Below, piece by piece: positions 45,808-54,704 of a stretch of DNA of 64,000 nucleotides (positions within the stretch are counted from its first letter, which is position 1; each line of letters opens with the position of its first letter). The position numbers were made by a program, and so were the translations under genes. The DNA comes from Akkermansia biwaensis. Its GTDB lineage: Bacteria; Verrucomicrobiota; Verrucomicrobiia; Verrucomicrobiales; Akkermansiaceae. The stretch is taken from NCBI RefSeq assembly GCF_026072915.1, contig NZ_AP025943.1, positions 1,116,001-1,180,000 on the forward strand, read 5' to 3'. The notes below the pieces were generated by a model. It did not search any database, was not told the DNA's origin, and saw nothing but the letters and a program-made list of their open reading frames with translations.

Positions 45808-47274
45808 ATGCCCCCATCTTCCATAGATCATTCCGGCCCGGACGGAACCTTCAACACGGTTCTGCTGGAACGGCACACCTGCGCGTGGCTGCTGCTGCCC
45901 GTGCTGGCGTTCATGGCCGGATGGATGCACTGGTACATCTCCCTCCCTGCGGCGGCGCTGCTCGTGTGGGGGATCATAAAAGGGGCGCGGTCCTCCGCTC
46001 CAGACCGGGACGGCATGCCGGAACAAGCGCCTTTCCCCCTTTTCACGCGGCAATCCCTGTGCGTACTGGCGGCCTTCATCGTCGTGATGATCTTCTCCGG
46101 ATGGGGAGGCTGGGTCAACCAGCACCCGGACCACATCGTCAGGAACGCCTGCCTTCAGGAACTCGTTTCCTCCCCGTGGCCCGTCGTCTTTCCCGACGGA
46201 GACGTACTGATATACAACATCGGTTTCTGGATCATCCCCGCTCTGGCGGGCAAACTGGCCGGACTGGACGCCGCCCGCATCCTGCTTCCCCTGTGGGGAG
46301 CCTGGGGATTCTTTCTGGCCTGGTGCTGGATCTGCGTCTTTTCCGGACGCCGCTCCGCCGTCTTCGCCCTTCTGCTGATCATGTTCGGCTCCCTGCTGAA
46401 CCTGCAATGCTGGCTCTCGCTGGACCTGTTCCGGCTCCATTACTTCGGAATCGCGGAACAAATCATGTGCAGCGCCAACGCGTCCATCCCCGTCATTCTT
46501 TTCTTCACCTGGCTTGCGGCAGGCCGAATGCTGCCCGGCTGGCTGCTGCCTCTGTTCTCCTGCATGGCCTTTTATTCGCCCCTGGCAGCCGTTGGCGGCC
46601 TGCCGCTGATAGTCTGCGAGGGCATCAGGGAATGGAAGGCCGGACGCAGCGGCCAGGCAGTTTGGAGCGTGCCTGCCGTCCTTGCCGCCGCCATTCCGGG
46701 AATCTGCTTCCTGATCTACTACGGCCATGTGAACGCCCCGTCCTCCCGGATGGGCCTGCGGCCTTTCTATACCGGGTGGGGAGATTTCCTGCTCATCGGC
46801 ACCTCCTTTCTCACATACGCGCTGTTCTGCTGGCGCGACTTCCGGCGGAATCCCCTCTTCCTCTGCACGCTGGCAACCGGACTGCTTCTTCCTTTCCTGT
46901 ACGTCAACGGAGACGTCAACGACCTGCTCTGCAAAGGCAGCGTTCCGGTCATGGGCTGCCTGCTGGCCTTTCTGGCGCGCACTTATGCCCTCCATCCCTC
47001 CCTCCGCCTGTGGATATGGATTCTCCTTCTGCTGGGGCTGGCCCCCCGATTCAACCTGCCCTATTACTTTTCCGCGCCGGAACCCATGCGCCTTCATCTC
47101 AAAAACCTCCCTGCCCCGGACGGTTGGACGGCCAGGGAACTCCGGAAACTGATCCTCGCGGAACACGCCTGCGTCCAGGACGGCTGGAAAGGCACCATGT
47201 ATCATCCCGGCCACCGCTGGCATCCCTATTATTCCGGCAGTCCGGGCTGGTGGTACCGCCTGGTTTTCCGTTAA
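45808..47274 (+). CDS. Polytopic membrane protein, paralogue of 59401-60900
   Basis: A 488-residue protein with about ten to twelve hydrophobic helices. A conserved early segment reads QHPDHIVRNACLQELVSSPWPVVFPDG followed by IYNIGFWIIPAL. It matches QHADFTIRNAIYGQLIAEPWPLVMPDG...IYYLGHWLPPA in the gene at 59401. The C-terminal ends of both also resemble each other (TMYHPGHRW versus TLYHPEQPL). The architecture, with a large N-terminal non-membrane loop bearing acidic residues, recalls GT-C-type glycosyltransferases, but no known family is confirmed. The ATG at 45667 is an in-frame alternative. Confidence 0.68.
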   Translation: MPPSSIDHSGPDGTFNTVLLERHTCAWLLLPVLAFMAGWMHWYISLPAAALLVWGIIKGARSSAPDRDGMPEQAPFPLFTRQSLCVLAAFIVVMIFSGWGGWVNQHPDHIVRNACLQELVSSPWPVVFPDGDVLIYNIGFWIIPALAGKLAGLDAARILLPLWGAWGFFLAWCWICVFSGRRSAVFALLLIMFGSLLNLQCWLSLDLFRLHYFGIAEQIMCSANASIPVILFFTWLAAGRMLPGWLLPLFSCMAFYSPLAAVGGLPLIVCEGIREWKAGRSGQAVWSVPAVLAAAIPGICFLIYYGHVNAPSSRMGLRPFYTGWGDFLLIGTSFLTYALFCWRDFRRNPLFLCTLATGLLLPFLYVNGDVNDLLCKGSVPVMGCLLAFLARTYALHPSLRLWIWILLLLGLAPRFNLPYYFSAPEPMRLHLKNLPAPDGWTARELRKLILAEHACVQDGWKGTMYHPGHRWHPYYSGSPGWWYRLVFR

Positions 47275-47465
47275 CGGCCCTCCCCTGCGTCTGGAATCTT
47301 CCCGATTATCCTTTGAAGACCAATCCGGGACCCGTCTGGTGAAAGACAAAATCCGCGGAAAGGATTTTTTGAAAAACGGGATTCCCACGGAATGAAGACT
47401 CGGCGTCAAGGCCCTTTGCATTGTCATTGCCATTCCATTTCATCCAAGGTATACACGAGGCCGCC

Positions 47466-48395
47466 ATGCGCCATTCCAACCCATATTCCCATCACCCCAA
47501 GCCCTGGAGCAAATGGCGCGTGCTCTTCTGGCTGTTCATGCTGTTTTTGCTGGCATGCGGAGCCCTCATCTACTTTCATCCCGAAGACGACTGGAAAACG
47601 GCGGACCGCAGCAGCAGCCGCCTGGCTCCGCTGCCTTCGGAAGAGCCGGAAGCCGTCGTCCAGGTCTATGCCGCGCGCACTTTCGGCTGGCGCAAGTATT
47701 TTGCCGTTCATTCATGGATGGCCGTCAAGGAGAGAAATGCCGATGCCTACACCGTTTACCAGGTTCTGGGCTACCGCCTCCCCTCCACGGGAACGAGCGT
47801 CTCCATCGCCACAGACATTCCGGACCGGAAATGGTTCGGGGCCGAACCCGCACTGATTCAGGAACTGCGCGGGAAAGCCGCGGAAAAAGCCATTCCCGCC
47901 ATCCGCCGGGCGGCACTGGAATACCCTTATGCGGGCACCTACCGGATCATCCCCGGCCCCAACAGCAATACCTTCATTGCGGCCCTGATGCGGGAAATTC
48001 CCGAACTGACGGTCGAACTGCCCCCCCACGCCGTGGGGAAGGACTATCCCGCCGGCGGAATCGTGGACCTCACGGAGACCGGCAAGGGAGTGCGCATCAA
48101 CTTCTGGGGAATAGCCGGAGCCAGTCTGGGACTGGCGGAAGGCGTGGAAATCAGCCTGATGGGGCTGAACGCCGGAGTCGACATCCTGCGGCCTGCCTTG
48201 AAACTCCCCATGATCGGACGCGTGGGTGTTCCCGACGCTCCCGTAACCTGGGACTGGTGGAGCATTACCCTGCTTCTGCTGGCCTCCGCCTTTCTGGCGT
48301 TCATCCTGCTCCGGCGCATTCATCAGCAACGCCGGCAGGCGCGCCGCATTCCCCATTTCCGCCATCCCCGGGTAAAAACGAGCGACCGGATATAA
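47466..48395 (+). CDS. DUF3750 family membrane-anchored protein
   Basis: A 309-residue protein with an N-terminal membrane anchor (VLFWLFMLFLLACGALIYF) and a second hydrophobic helix near the C-terminus (SITLLLLASAFLAFILL) followed by a basic tail. The central domain is the DUF3750 type: EAVVQVYAARTFGWRKYFAVHSWMAVKE, TVYQVLGYRLPS, YPYAGTYRIIPGPNSNTFIAALMREIPEL and LPPHAVGKDYPAGG. DUF3750 proteins are uncharacterised. A conserved His and Asn (VHSW, GPNSNTF) suggest a hydrolase-like active site, which is speculative. Confidence 0.85.
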   Translation: MRHSNPYSHHPKPWSKWRVLFWLFMLFLLACGALIYFHPEDDWKTADRSSSRLAPLPSEEPEAVVQVYAARTFGWRKYFAVHSWMAVKERNADAYTVYQVLGYRLPSTGTSVSIATDIPDRKWFGAEPALIQELRGKAAEKAIPAIRRAALEYPYAGTYRIIPGPNSNTFIAALMREIPELTVELPPHAVGKDYPAGGIVDLTETGKGVRINFWGIAGASLGLAEGVEISLMGLNAGVDILRPALKLPMIGRVGVPDAPVTWDWWSITLLLLASAFLAFILLRRIHQQRRQARRIPHFRHPRVKTSDRI

Positions 48396-48510
48396 AAATC
48401 CCCCCTTGCGGAAGGTTTTTCCATGCACGGCCTTCTTTCACGCGCTGAAGAAAGGGAATGAAACGGAAATTCGATTGCCAAGCGGGAATGAAGCTGTAAG
48501 AATCCGCGCC

Positions 48511-48834
48511 ATGAAAAGACTCCTGATCCGCTCCTGTCTGATTGCCGGGCTGGTCTGTGCCGCTTCCTGCGCCTCCAACAAGGAAACGGCCGTTCAGGAA
48601 CCTGCCGCCGCCCCGGTCATGCAGCCGGAACAGACGGCCGCAGCCGCCCGCCCTGCCCCGCCGTCCCCTGTTCCCCTCACCACCAGCCTTCTTCCGGAAA
48701 AAGAGGATGAAAGCGATATCTCCGGACCGGCCGTGCTCCCCGGCGATTTCCGCCCGGGACTGCGCACGCCCAAACTGCCGGATACCCTGCTGTACGACCT
48801 GGACGGCAAGCTGATTACCCCCGCCACCCCGTAA
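48511..48834 (+). CDS. Small lipoprotein
   Basis: A 107-residue protein with a lipoprotein-type signal sequence (MKRLLIRSCLIAGLVCAASC, cysteine at residue 20). The mature region is Pro/Ala-rich and low in complexity, then ends in LPGDFRPGLRTPKLPDTLLYDLDGKLITP. It is unrecognised. It lies 16 bases before the methyltransferase gene and so may be co-transcribed with it. Confidence 0.68.
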   Translation: MKRLLIRSCLIAGLVCAASCASNKETAVQEPAAAPVMQPEQTAAAARPAPPSPVPLTTSLLPEKEDESDISGPAVLPGDFRPGLRTPKLPDTLLYDLDGKLITPATP

Positions 48835-48850
48835 TCCACCCCCCTGAACC

Positions 48851-50074
48851 ATGACCGCCACCATTCCCAAAGGCTTCCATCCCGAACCCTTCTCCTACCA
48901 CCAGGAGCTTGAACTGGACATTGACGCCCTGTCCAACGCGGGCGACGGCATCGGCCGCGTAGACGGCTGGGTGGTGTTTGTCCCGTTTGCCCTGCCGGGG
49001 GACCGGGTAAAAGCCCGCGTCTGGCGCAACGACAGGAATTATTCCTCCGCAGACCTGGTGGAAGTGCTCCGGCCCAGTCCGGACCGCGTGGAGCCGGTGT
49101 GCCGCCTGTTCGGCACCTGCGGCGGCTGCCAGTACCAGCACTTCTCCTACGGCCGCCAGCTTTTCTGGAAAACGCGCCAGGTGGCGGACCTCCTCCGTCT
49201 GCAGGCGGGGCTGGAACTCCCCGTAAACCCGGCCATCGCCTCCCCGCGGGAATACCATTACCGTTCCAAGATTACGCCCCATTTCGACAAGCCCAAAGAA
49301 GGCGGCAAACCCGCCATCGGCTTTCTGAAAGCCGGCTCCAGAAGGGAAGTAGTGGACGTGCCGCAATGTCCGATTGCGATGGAATGCATCAACGAGGTCC
49401 TGCCGATGGCCCGCAAGAGCGTCTATCAGGCGGTGGCCCGCTTCAAGCGCGGAGCGACGATTCTGCTCCGGGCGTCGGAAGGCGGCGTCATCACCAATAA
49501 CAACGCCGTGGCCTGTGAAAAGGTGGGCACTCTGGAATTCCACTTCCTGGCCGGAGATTTCTTCCAGAACAATCCGTTCATCCTGCCCCTGTTCACGGAC
49601 TACGTGGCCCGGCAGGCCAGCATGGACGGCGAGGAATTCCTGGTGGACGCCTACTGCGGTTCCGGCCTGTTCGCCCTGAGCCTGGCGGAAAAATTCAAAA
49701 AAGTGCTCGGCGTGGAAGTCAGCGAGACTTCCGCAGACTGGGCGCGCAGCAATGCCCGCAGCAACGGAATCAGCCACGCGGAATTCCTGGCGGCCGACGC
49801 CGGAGCCATTTTCGCCCAGGTGGACTTTCCGGCGGAAAAAACTGCCGTGGTGATCGACCCGCCGCGGAAGGGGTGCAGCATGGAATTCCTGACCCAGCTG
49901 TTCGCTTTCGGCCCTGGAAAGGTCGTGTATGTCTCCTGCAACCCCGCCACCCAGATACGGGACCTGGCGGAATTTGACAAGGCCGGCTACGCCGTCACTG
50001 CCGTCCAGCCCTTTGACCTGTTCCCCCAGACCAAGCATCTGGAATGCGTGGTCACCCTGAAAAAGAAAAACTGA
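48851..50074 (+). CDS. 23S rRNA (uracil-5-)-methyltransferase-type SAM enzyme (RlmCD/TrmA family)
   Basis: A 407-residue RNA methyltransferase. An N-terminal TRAM-like domain (ELELDIDALSNAGDGIGRVDGWVVFVPFALPGDRV) is followed by the iron-sulfur cysteines in CRLFGTCGGCQYQHFSY and CPIAMEC. The C-terminal SAM domain has FQNNPFILPLF, DAYCGSGLFALSLA, and VIDPPRKGCSMEFL with VVYVSCNPATQIRDL containing the catalytic Cys. It methylates uridine C5 in rRNA or tRNA; which site is not evident from sequence. It stops 7 bases before miaB, so the two RNA-modification genes are probably one unit. Confidence 0.9.
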   Translation: MTATIPKGFHPEPFSYHQELELDIDALSNAGDGIGRVDGWVVFVPFALPGDRVKARVWRNDRNYSSADLVEVLRPSPDRVEPVCRLFGTCGGCQYQHFSYGRQLFWKTRQVADLLRLQAGLELPVNPAIASPREYHYRSKITPHFDKPKEGGKPAIGFLKAGSRREVVDVPQCPIAMECINEVLPMARKSVYQAVARFKRGATILLRASEGGVITNNNAVACEKVGTLEFHFLAGDFFQNNPFILPLFTDYVARQASMDGEEFLVDAYCGSGLFALSLAEKFKKVLGVEVSETSADWARSNARSNGISHAEFLAADAGAIFAQVDFPAEKTAVVIDPPRKGCSMEFLTQLFAFGPGKVVYVSCNPATQIRDLAEFDKAGYAVTAVQPFDLFPQTKHLECVVTLKKKN

Positions 50075-50081
50075 CCTTTCC

Positions 50082-51458
50082 ATGCCCAAGCTTTACATCA
50101 AAACCTACGGCTGCCAGATGAACGAACGGGACTCCGAACAGGTGGCCCGCATGTTCGTCCAGAAGGGGTACACCATGACGGACCGTGAGGACGAGGCGGA
50201 CGTGATCCTGTTCAACTCCTGCTCCATCCGTGAACAGGCGGAGCAGAAAGCCCTGGGCAAGATGGGGCTGCTCGCCAAGCAGCAGCGGCACCGCCCCCAC
50301 GTGGTGTACGGCATGATGGGCTGCATGGCCCAGAGCCGGAAGGATGAATTGTTCAAGGAGCTTCCCCGCTTGGACCTGGTGATTGGCACCCAGAAATACC
50401 ACCGCGTGTTCGAACATGTGGACGGCATCCTCCGGCAGCGGCAGGAACGCCGTATGGACAACCTCCGTAGCGCCTTCTCCGGCAGCCATGTATGTGACGT
50501 GGCGGAAGAGGAGGACTCCCAGAACCGTATCCGCGACCACCTGGACCCGGGCGCACGCTCCACGGCCTACGTTTCCATCATGCAGGGGTGTGAAATGAAA
50601 TGCGCCTACTGCATCGTGCCCTACACGCGCGGAACGGAGCGAAGCCGCCCCATCCGGGACATCGTGGACGAAGTGGCGATGCTGGTGGACTCCGGCGTGA
50701 AGGAAGTCACCCTGCTGGGCCAGATCGTCAACCGATACGGACGCCAGATGGACAGCGTGGATGGAAAAGGCGGCTTCGTCCAGTTGCTGGAAGCCGTCCA
50801 TGAAGTGGAGGGCCTGCGGCGCATCCGCTTCGTTTCCCCTCATCCCATCGGCTTCCGGCAGGACCTGGTGCAGGCGTTCACCTACCTTCCCAAGCTGTGC
50901 AGCCATATCCATTTCCCGATGCAGAGCGGCAGCGACCGCATCCTGAAAATGATGCGCAGACCGTACAGGAACGAAACCTTCCTGGATCTTTGCGCGCAAA
51001 TGAAGCAGGCCCGTCCGGACCTGTCCATCACCACGGACATCATCGTGGGTTTTCCGGGAGAAACGGAGGAAGACTACCTGCTGACCAGACAGGCCGTGGA
51101 ACAGGTCCAGTTCGACAACGCGTTCATCTTCCGCTATTCCCCGCGCCGCGGCACGCCTGCCGCCGCCATGGAGAACCAGATTCCGGAAGAAGTGAAGGAG
51201 GCGCGCAACCAGGACCTGCTGGCCGTCGTCAATGAAATCGCCGTCCGGAAAAACCGTGAACTCATCGGCACGGTTCAGGAAGTCCTGCTGGAAGGGCCGT
51301 CCAAGACCAACGCCGCGCGCCTCTCCGGCCGCACCTCCCAGAACAAGCCCGTGATGGTGGATGCGGAGCCCGGCCTGACGGGACAAATCCTGCCCATCCG
51401 GATTGAGGAAAGCACCGGATTCACCTTGTACGGCGTTCCGTGCCCTTCCAAGGAGTAA
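50082..51458 (+). CDS. miaB: tRNA-2-methylthio-N6-dimethylallyladenosine synthase
   Basis: A 458-residue radical SAM methylthiotransferase. It starts with the UPF0004 domain (LYIKTYGCQMNERDSEQVARMFVQKGY) containing the first cluster cysteines (C10, then NSCSIRE and GMMGCMAQ). The radical SAM motif is CEMKCAYCIVPYTRG. The central barrel and a C-terminal TRAM domain (VQEVLLEGPSKTNAARLSGRT) follow. It adds a methylthio group to i6A37 of tRNAs. Its 3' end overlaps the convergent comEC gene by 38 bases. Confidence 0.95.
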   Translation: MPKLYIKTYGCQMNERDSEQVARMFVQKGYTMTDREDEADVILFNSCSIREQAEQKALGKMGLLAKQQRHRPHVVYGMMGCMAQSRKDELFKELPRLDLVIGTQKYHRVFEHVDGILRQRQERRMDNLRSAFSGSHVCDVAEEEDSQNRIRDHLDPGARSTAYVSIMQGCEMKCAYCIVPYTRGTERSRPIRDIVDEVAMLVDSGVKEVTLLGQIVNRYGRQMDSVDGKGGFVQLLEAVHEVEGLRRIRFVSPHPIGFRQDLVQAFTYLPKLCSHIHFPMQSGSDRILKMMRRPYRNETFLDLCAQMKQARPDLSITTDIIVGFPGETEEDYLLTRQAVEQVQFDNAFIFRYSPRRGTPAAAMENQIPEEVKEARNQDLLAVVNEIAVRKNRELIGTVQEVLLEGPSKTNAARLSGRTSQNKPVMVDAEPGLTGQILPIRIEESTGFTLYGVPCPSKE

Positions 51459-53532
51459 CGGTTACGCCGTTCTCTTCCGTCTTCAGGTACAGGGTTCCGG
51501 TTTCCGGCAGCCGGTACACGGCCACGCCTTCCGGCACGGGGCATCCCCATTCCGTCGTGAAAATGACTGCCTGGGCTCCGGTTTCCCTGATCCATGCAGC
51601 GCTGCTGACCGGGTCGCGCGGATGATGCCCGATAATCAGGACATCCGCCTTTTCCGTTTCCTCCGCCCGTGCCAGGGAGGAAAACCCGGCATTTCCGACC
51701 AGCAGCACGCGGTGTCCCCGGCACGTCCACGCCAGCACCGGATTCCGGTCCTGATGCAGCCCCGTAGGCAGCGGCTCCGGCAAGTCCGCCGTCTCCACCC
51801 TGTTGCCGGGGCTCAATACCCACTCCTCCGCAGAATCTTCCGCCCCCGTGCGGCCCCAGTTCCGCATGCCGGGATACTCCTTCAGCAAGACTTCCATCCC
51901 GGCCCGTTCCGCCCTGCCGCTCCTGGCCGCCACCACGCCGGAAGGCCGTATATGAAGGGATTTCAATATGGGAAGAAGAGTGTAGCGAACTGTATTCTCC
52001 GTACCGGCATCCACCACCAAGGCCGGATTGGAAATGACGACGGACCAGGCGTTTTTCTGCATGGGAATCACCAGGGCTCCGTTTTCCGCAGCAGGAAGCC
52101 GGGCGGGAAGATAGCTGCACGGCAGATCGGCCGCAAGCTGGGTAATGCCCAGCATGCACCCGGCCAGCCAGGCCGCCGCGGCATTGCAGACGGACAATGC
52201 CCAGGGACACCACGCAAACATCAGCCCGAACAGGGAAATACCCATCAGGAAGGGAACCAGCAACGCCAAGCATATGTTGGTGAGGGGCGCATACAGGTTC
52301 CAGGTGCCGAAATGCCACGCCGTCAGCGGGATGGACATCAGCCATGCCCCCACGGACACAAGCAGGGTTCCGCGGCACGCTTTTTCCAGCCATACCTGTC
52401 CCCTTTCCCGTGCGTTGTAAATCCGGGGAGGAATGAACGGGTCCGGCGCCCACAGGGGCTTTTCCCGGTTCATGTACGCTACGATGCACACAATCACGGC
52501 AAACACGCAGAAAGAAAGCTGGAACCCCGGCTGGAAAACCTGAAGCGGGTCCACGAAGCAAAGCACGATAAACGCCAGAGCCAGAATGTTGGCGGGATGC
52601 CCCTTCCTGCGCAGGACGGAGGCCAGCAGCCAGACCACCGCCATAATCAGGGCGCGCAGGGCTGAAACGGACATTCCCGTGACAAACACATACAGGGCCA
52701 GCAGAGGGATGCAGGCCAGCCGAGCCACGGGGGGACGGATGAGCAGCAGCCTCAGCAGGCCCAGAATCAGCATGGCGGCCAGACCCACATGCATGCCGCT
52801 GACGGCGAATACATGCATGCAGCCGCTCCTCATAAAGCTGTCCATGGTCTCCGGCCGGGCGTCCGTCTTGTCGCCCAGCACGGCGGAAACCATGACCTGC
52901 CGGGCCTCGTCGTCCGGCGGCGCGCCCTGTTTCAGCAGGCCTGCCGCCTCTTCACGGAGATGCAGGGAAGCCGCCAGAAATCGGCTGCGCCAGTCTCCCG
53001 GCCCCAGCTCGGAAAATCTTTCCAGCCGGACTCCGGCCGCTACCCGGTGCAGATAGCCCCACCGTTCCCGGTCAAACAGACCGGGCCCGCAGGGAGGTTT
53101 CAGGGAATAAATCTCTCCCTCAATCCGGTACCGTTTTCCCGGTTCCAGCGGAAGCCCTCCTTCACGGGCGGAAACCGTGTAAAGCCACCTGGCCCCGTGC
53201 GGCCTGAACAGGACGGAACGCCCGGAAACGGCATCAACGGAACCTTCCGCCGCAAATCTCCCGCCCTCTTCCACAGCCAGATTCCCGTATTGCCGCCCGT
53301 AATCCAGCAGACAGCCGCCGGCCCAAACCGCCAACGCGAGAGCCGGCAGGCTCATGACGGGCATCCGGAACAGGCAGGGCAGCAAAACCCAGCAGGCGCA
53401 ACACGCCCAGAACCACGGGGAAACGTCCACGGCCGCACAGGCGCACAGCATGGCCAGCGCAGGAGCCAGTAGCGGAGCGGAAGTCATCATCCGTTCCGGC
53501 CAAGGCCGCAGCAGGTGCCGCTCCTTCTCCAT
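51421..53532 (-). CDS. comEC: ComEC/Rec2-family DNA-uptake channel with a degenerate hydrolase domain
   Basis: A 703-residue membrane protein. An N-terminal OB-like extracellular domain (residues ~70-170, with YRIEGEIYSLKPP) precedes the Competence channel region, with the signature HVFAVSGMHVGLAA and helices to ~residue 470. The C-terminal metallo-beta-lactamase-like domain is recognisable (LVVDAGTENTVRYTLLPILKSLHI). The metal motif HxHxDH is absent, and the equivalent place reads VVAARSGRAERAG. DNA uptake by the channel may still work. Upstream, on the same strand, is a YhaM-like nuclease gene 12 bases away. Confidence 0.87.
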   Translation of the reverse strand: MEKERHLLRPWPERMMTSAPLLAPALAMLCACAAVDVSPWFWACCACWVLLPCLFRMPVMSLPALALAVWAGGCLLDYGRQYGNLAVEEGGRFAAEGSVDAVSGRSVLFRPHGARWLYTVSAREGGLPLEPGKRYRIEGEIYSLKPPCGPGLFDRERWGYLHRVAAGVRLERFSELGPGDWRSRFLAASLHLREEAAGLLKQGAPPDDEARQVMVSAVLGDKTDARPETMDSFMRSGCMHVFAVSGMHVGLAAMLILGLLRLLLIRPPVARLACIPLLALYVFVTGMSVSALRALIMAVVWLLASVLRRKGHPANILALAFIVLCFVDPLQVFQPGFQLSFCVFAVIVCIVAYMNREKPLWAPDPFIPPRIYNARERGQVWLEKACRGTLLVSVGAWLMSIPLTAWHFGTWNLYAPLTNICLALLVPFLMGISLFGLMFAWCPWALSVCNAAAAWLAGCMLGITQLAADLPCSYLPARLPAAENGALVIPMQKNAWSVVISNPALVVDAGTENTVRYTLLPILKSLHIRPSGVVAARSGRAERAGMEVLLKEYPGMRNWGRTGAEDSAEEWVLSPGNRVETADLPEPLPTGLHQDRNPVLAWTCRGHRVLLVGNAGFSSLARAEETEKADVLIIGHHPRDPVSSAAWIRETGAQAVIFTTEWGCPVPEGVAVYRLPETGTLYLKTEENGVTVTPWKGTERRTR

Positions 53533-53544
53533 GAGGGGGGACGG

Positions 53545-54609
53545 TTACGGCATGGCGTCCGCTCCATCCGGAACCAGGGGAAGAACGGAAGGCAGCGGGA
53601 GAACGACGTTGGCAGGGAGGGGGGCCTTGCGCTGGAGCACTTTGGGCGCCAGCGCCTCACTCGTTTCATAGGCGCCGCGGAACATCTCCAGCTTGGCGTC
53701 CAGATTGTCGATATAATGAAGGGCCACGGCCTCCGGCGTCTTCGGGAACACCGGGGAGCCGAACGCCAGTTCCCCGTGGTGGGAGGCAATCAGGTGCAGC
53801 AGGTGCATGCGCACGTCCGGGGAGGGCGGGTCCAGTGTTTTCCAGGAATCCGCTTCCGGCAGAGCCATGATGCGCTTCCACAGATTGTTGACCAGTTCAA
53901 TTCCCAGAGGAATGTGGCCCAGCAGTTCGCCGGCTTCCGAATACGGCATCGTGAAATCCTCCTTCGGGTAGCAGTTCTCCCACAGCTTTCCGCAGTCGTG
54001 GAACAGGCAGCCGGCCAACAGGAGGTCGCGGTTCAGCTCCGGATTTGCCTGGCACACGGCGGAAGCCGTGCGCATCATGCCGGCCACATGCTCCACCAGA
54101 CCGCCGCGGCGTGCGTGGTGGTACGTTCTGGCGGCGGCGGCACGCTGGAGCCGTTCTGCGAACTGTTCCATGAATTCGACGCACAAGGACCGGATGCGCG
54201 GATCGTTCATGCTCTTGATCAACACGCAAATTTCCTTCAAATCCGCCTCCTGCTTCTTCTTCAAGGTCCCGGAACCGGCCAGAAAACTTTCTTTCTCCGT
54301 CTCCTCCAGCAGGCGCACGTCCAGATCGGCGGCCTCCATCCCGAAAGAACCCTTGGTCCACTGGCCGCGCAGGCTTACGAAACTGCGGAGCGGCAGGGAG
54401 GCCAACACCCGGAACCAGGGCTTGTCTTCCCACACCTTCAATCCCATGGTCCCTTCCGCATCGGCAAAAGTTACGTCCAGGTACGGCTTGTTGCTCTTGG
54501 TCAATTTCTGCGCACACTGGGAAATCTGGGCAAAAACTTCCGCTTCCGTCTGGCCTTCCGCGGCCAGTTTTCCCAACTCCATGAGACTGACTTGTTCCAT
54601 GCGTGCCAT
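53545..54609 (-). CDS. YhaM-like 3'-5' exoribonuclease (OB-fold plus HD domain)
   Basis: A 354-residue protein. An N-terminal OB-type nucleic-acid-binding domain (residues ~20-100, DVTFADAEGTMGLKVWEDKPWF) precedes an HD phosphohydrolase domain with RTYHHARRGGLVEHVAGMM, LFHDCGKLWE and ASHHGELAF, where the His and Asp metal ligands are intact. YhaM-type enzymes degrade RNA or single-stranded DNA ends. The ATG at 54609 was chosen because the in-frame codons upstream are only a TTG. It is immediately upstream of comEC, so both may be expressed together. Confidence 0.84.
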   Translation of the reverse strand: MARMEQVSLMELGKLAAEGQTEAEVFAQISQCAQKLTKSNKPYLDVTFADAEGTMGLKVWEDKPWFRVLASLPLRSFVSLRGQWTKGSFGMEAADLDVRLLEETEKESFLAGSGTLKKKQEADLKEICVLIKSMNDPRIRSLCVEFMEQFAERLQRAAAARTYHHARRGGLVEHVAGMMRTASAVCQANPELNRDLLLAGCLFHDCGKLWENCYPKEDFTMPYSEAGELLGHIPLGIELVNNLWKRIMALPEADSWKTLDPPSPDVRMHLLHLIASHHGELAFGSPVFPKTPEAVALHYIDNLDAKLEMFRGAYETSEALAPKVLQRKAPLPANVVLPLPSVLPLVPDGADAMP

Positions 54610-54704
54610 CTTGCCCCGCTTCTTCCCATCCGTCAAGAAAACGCCGGGAGCGCGGCCACTTATCTCCGTGCCGTCACGGCAGGTTCCGCAAAAACAGGAA
54701 TACG

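Noticed and set aside
45655-47433. A long upstream extension of the HU frame on the minus strand.
   Set aside because: The HU family N-terminus begins at 45654, and the extension is antisense to the membrane protein gene at 45808.
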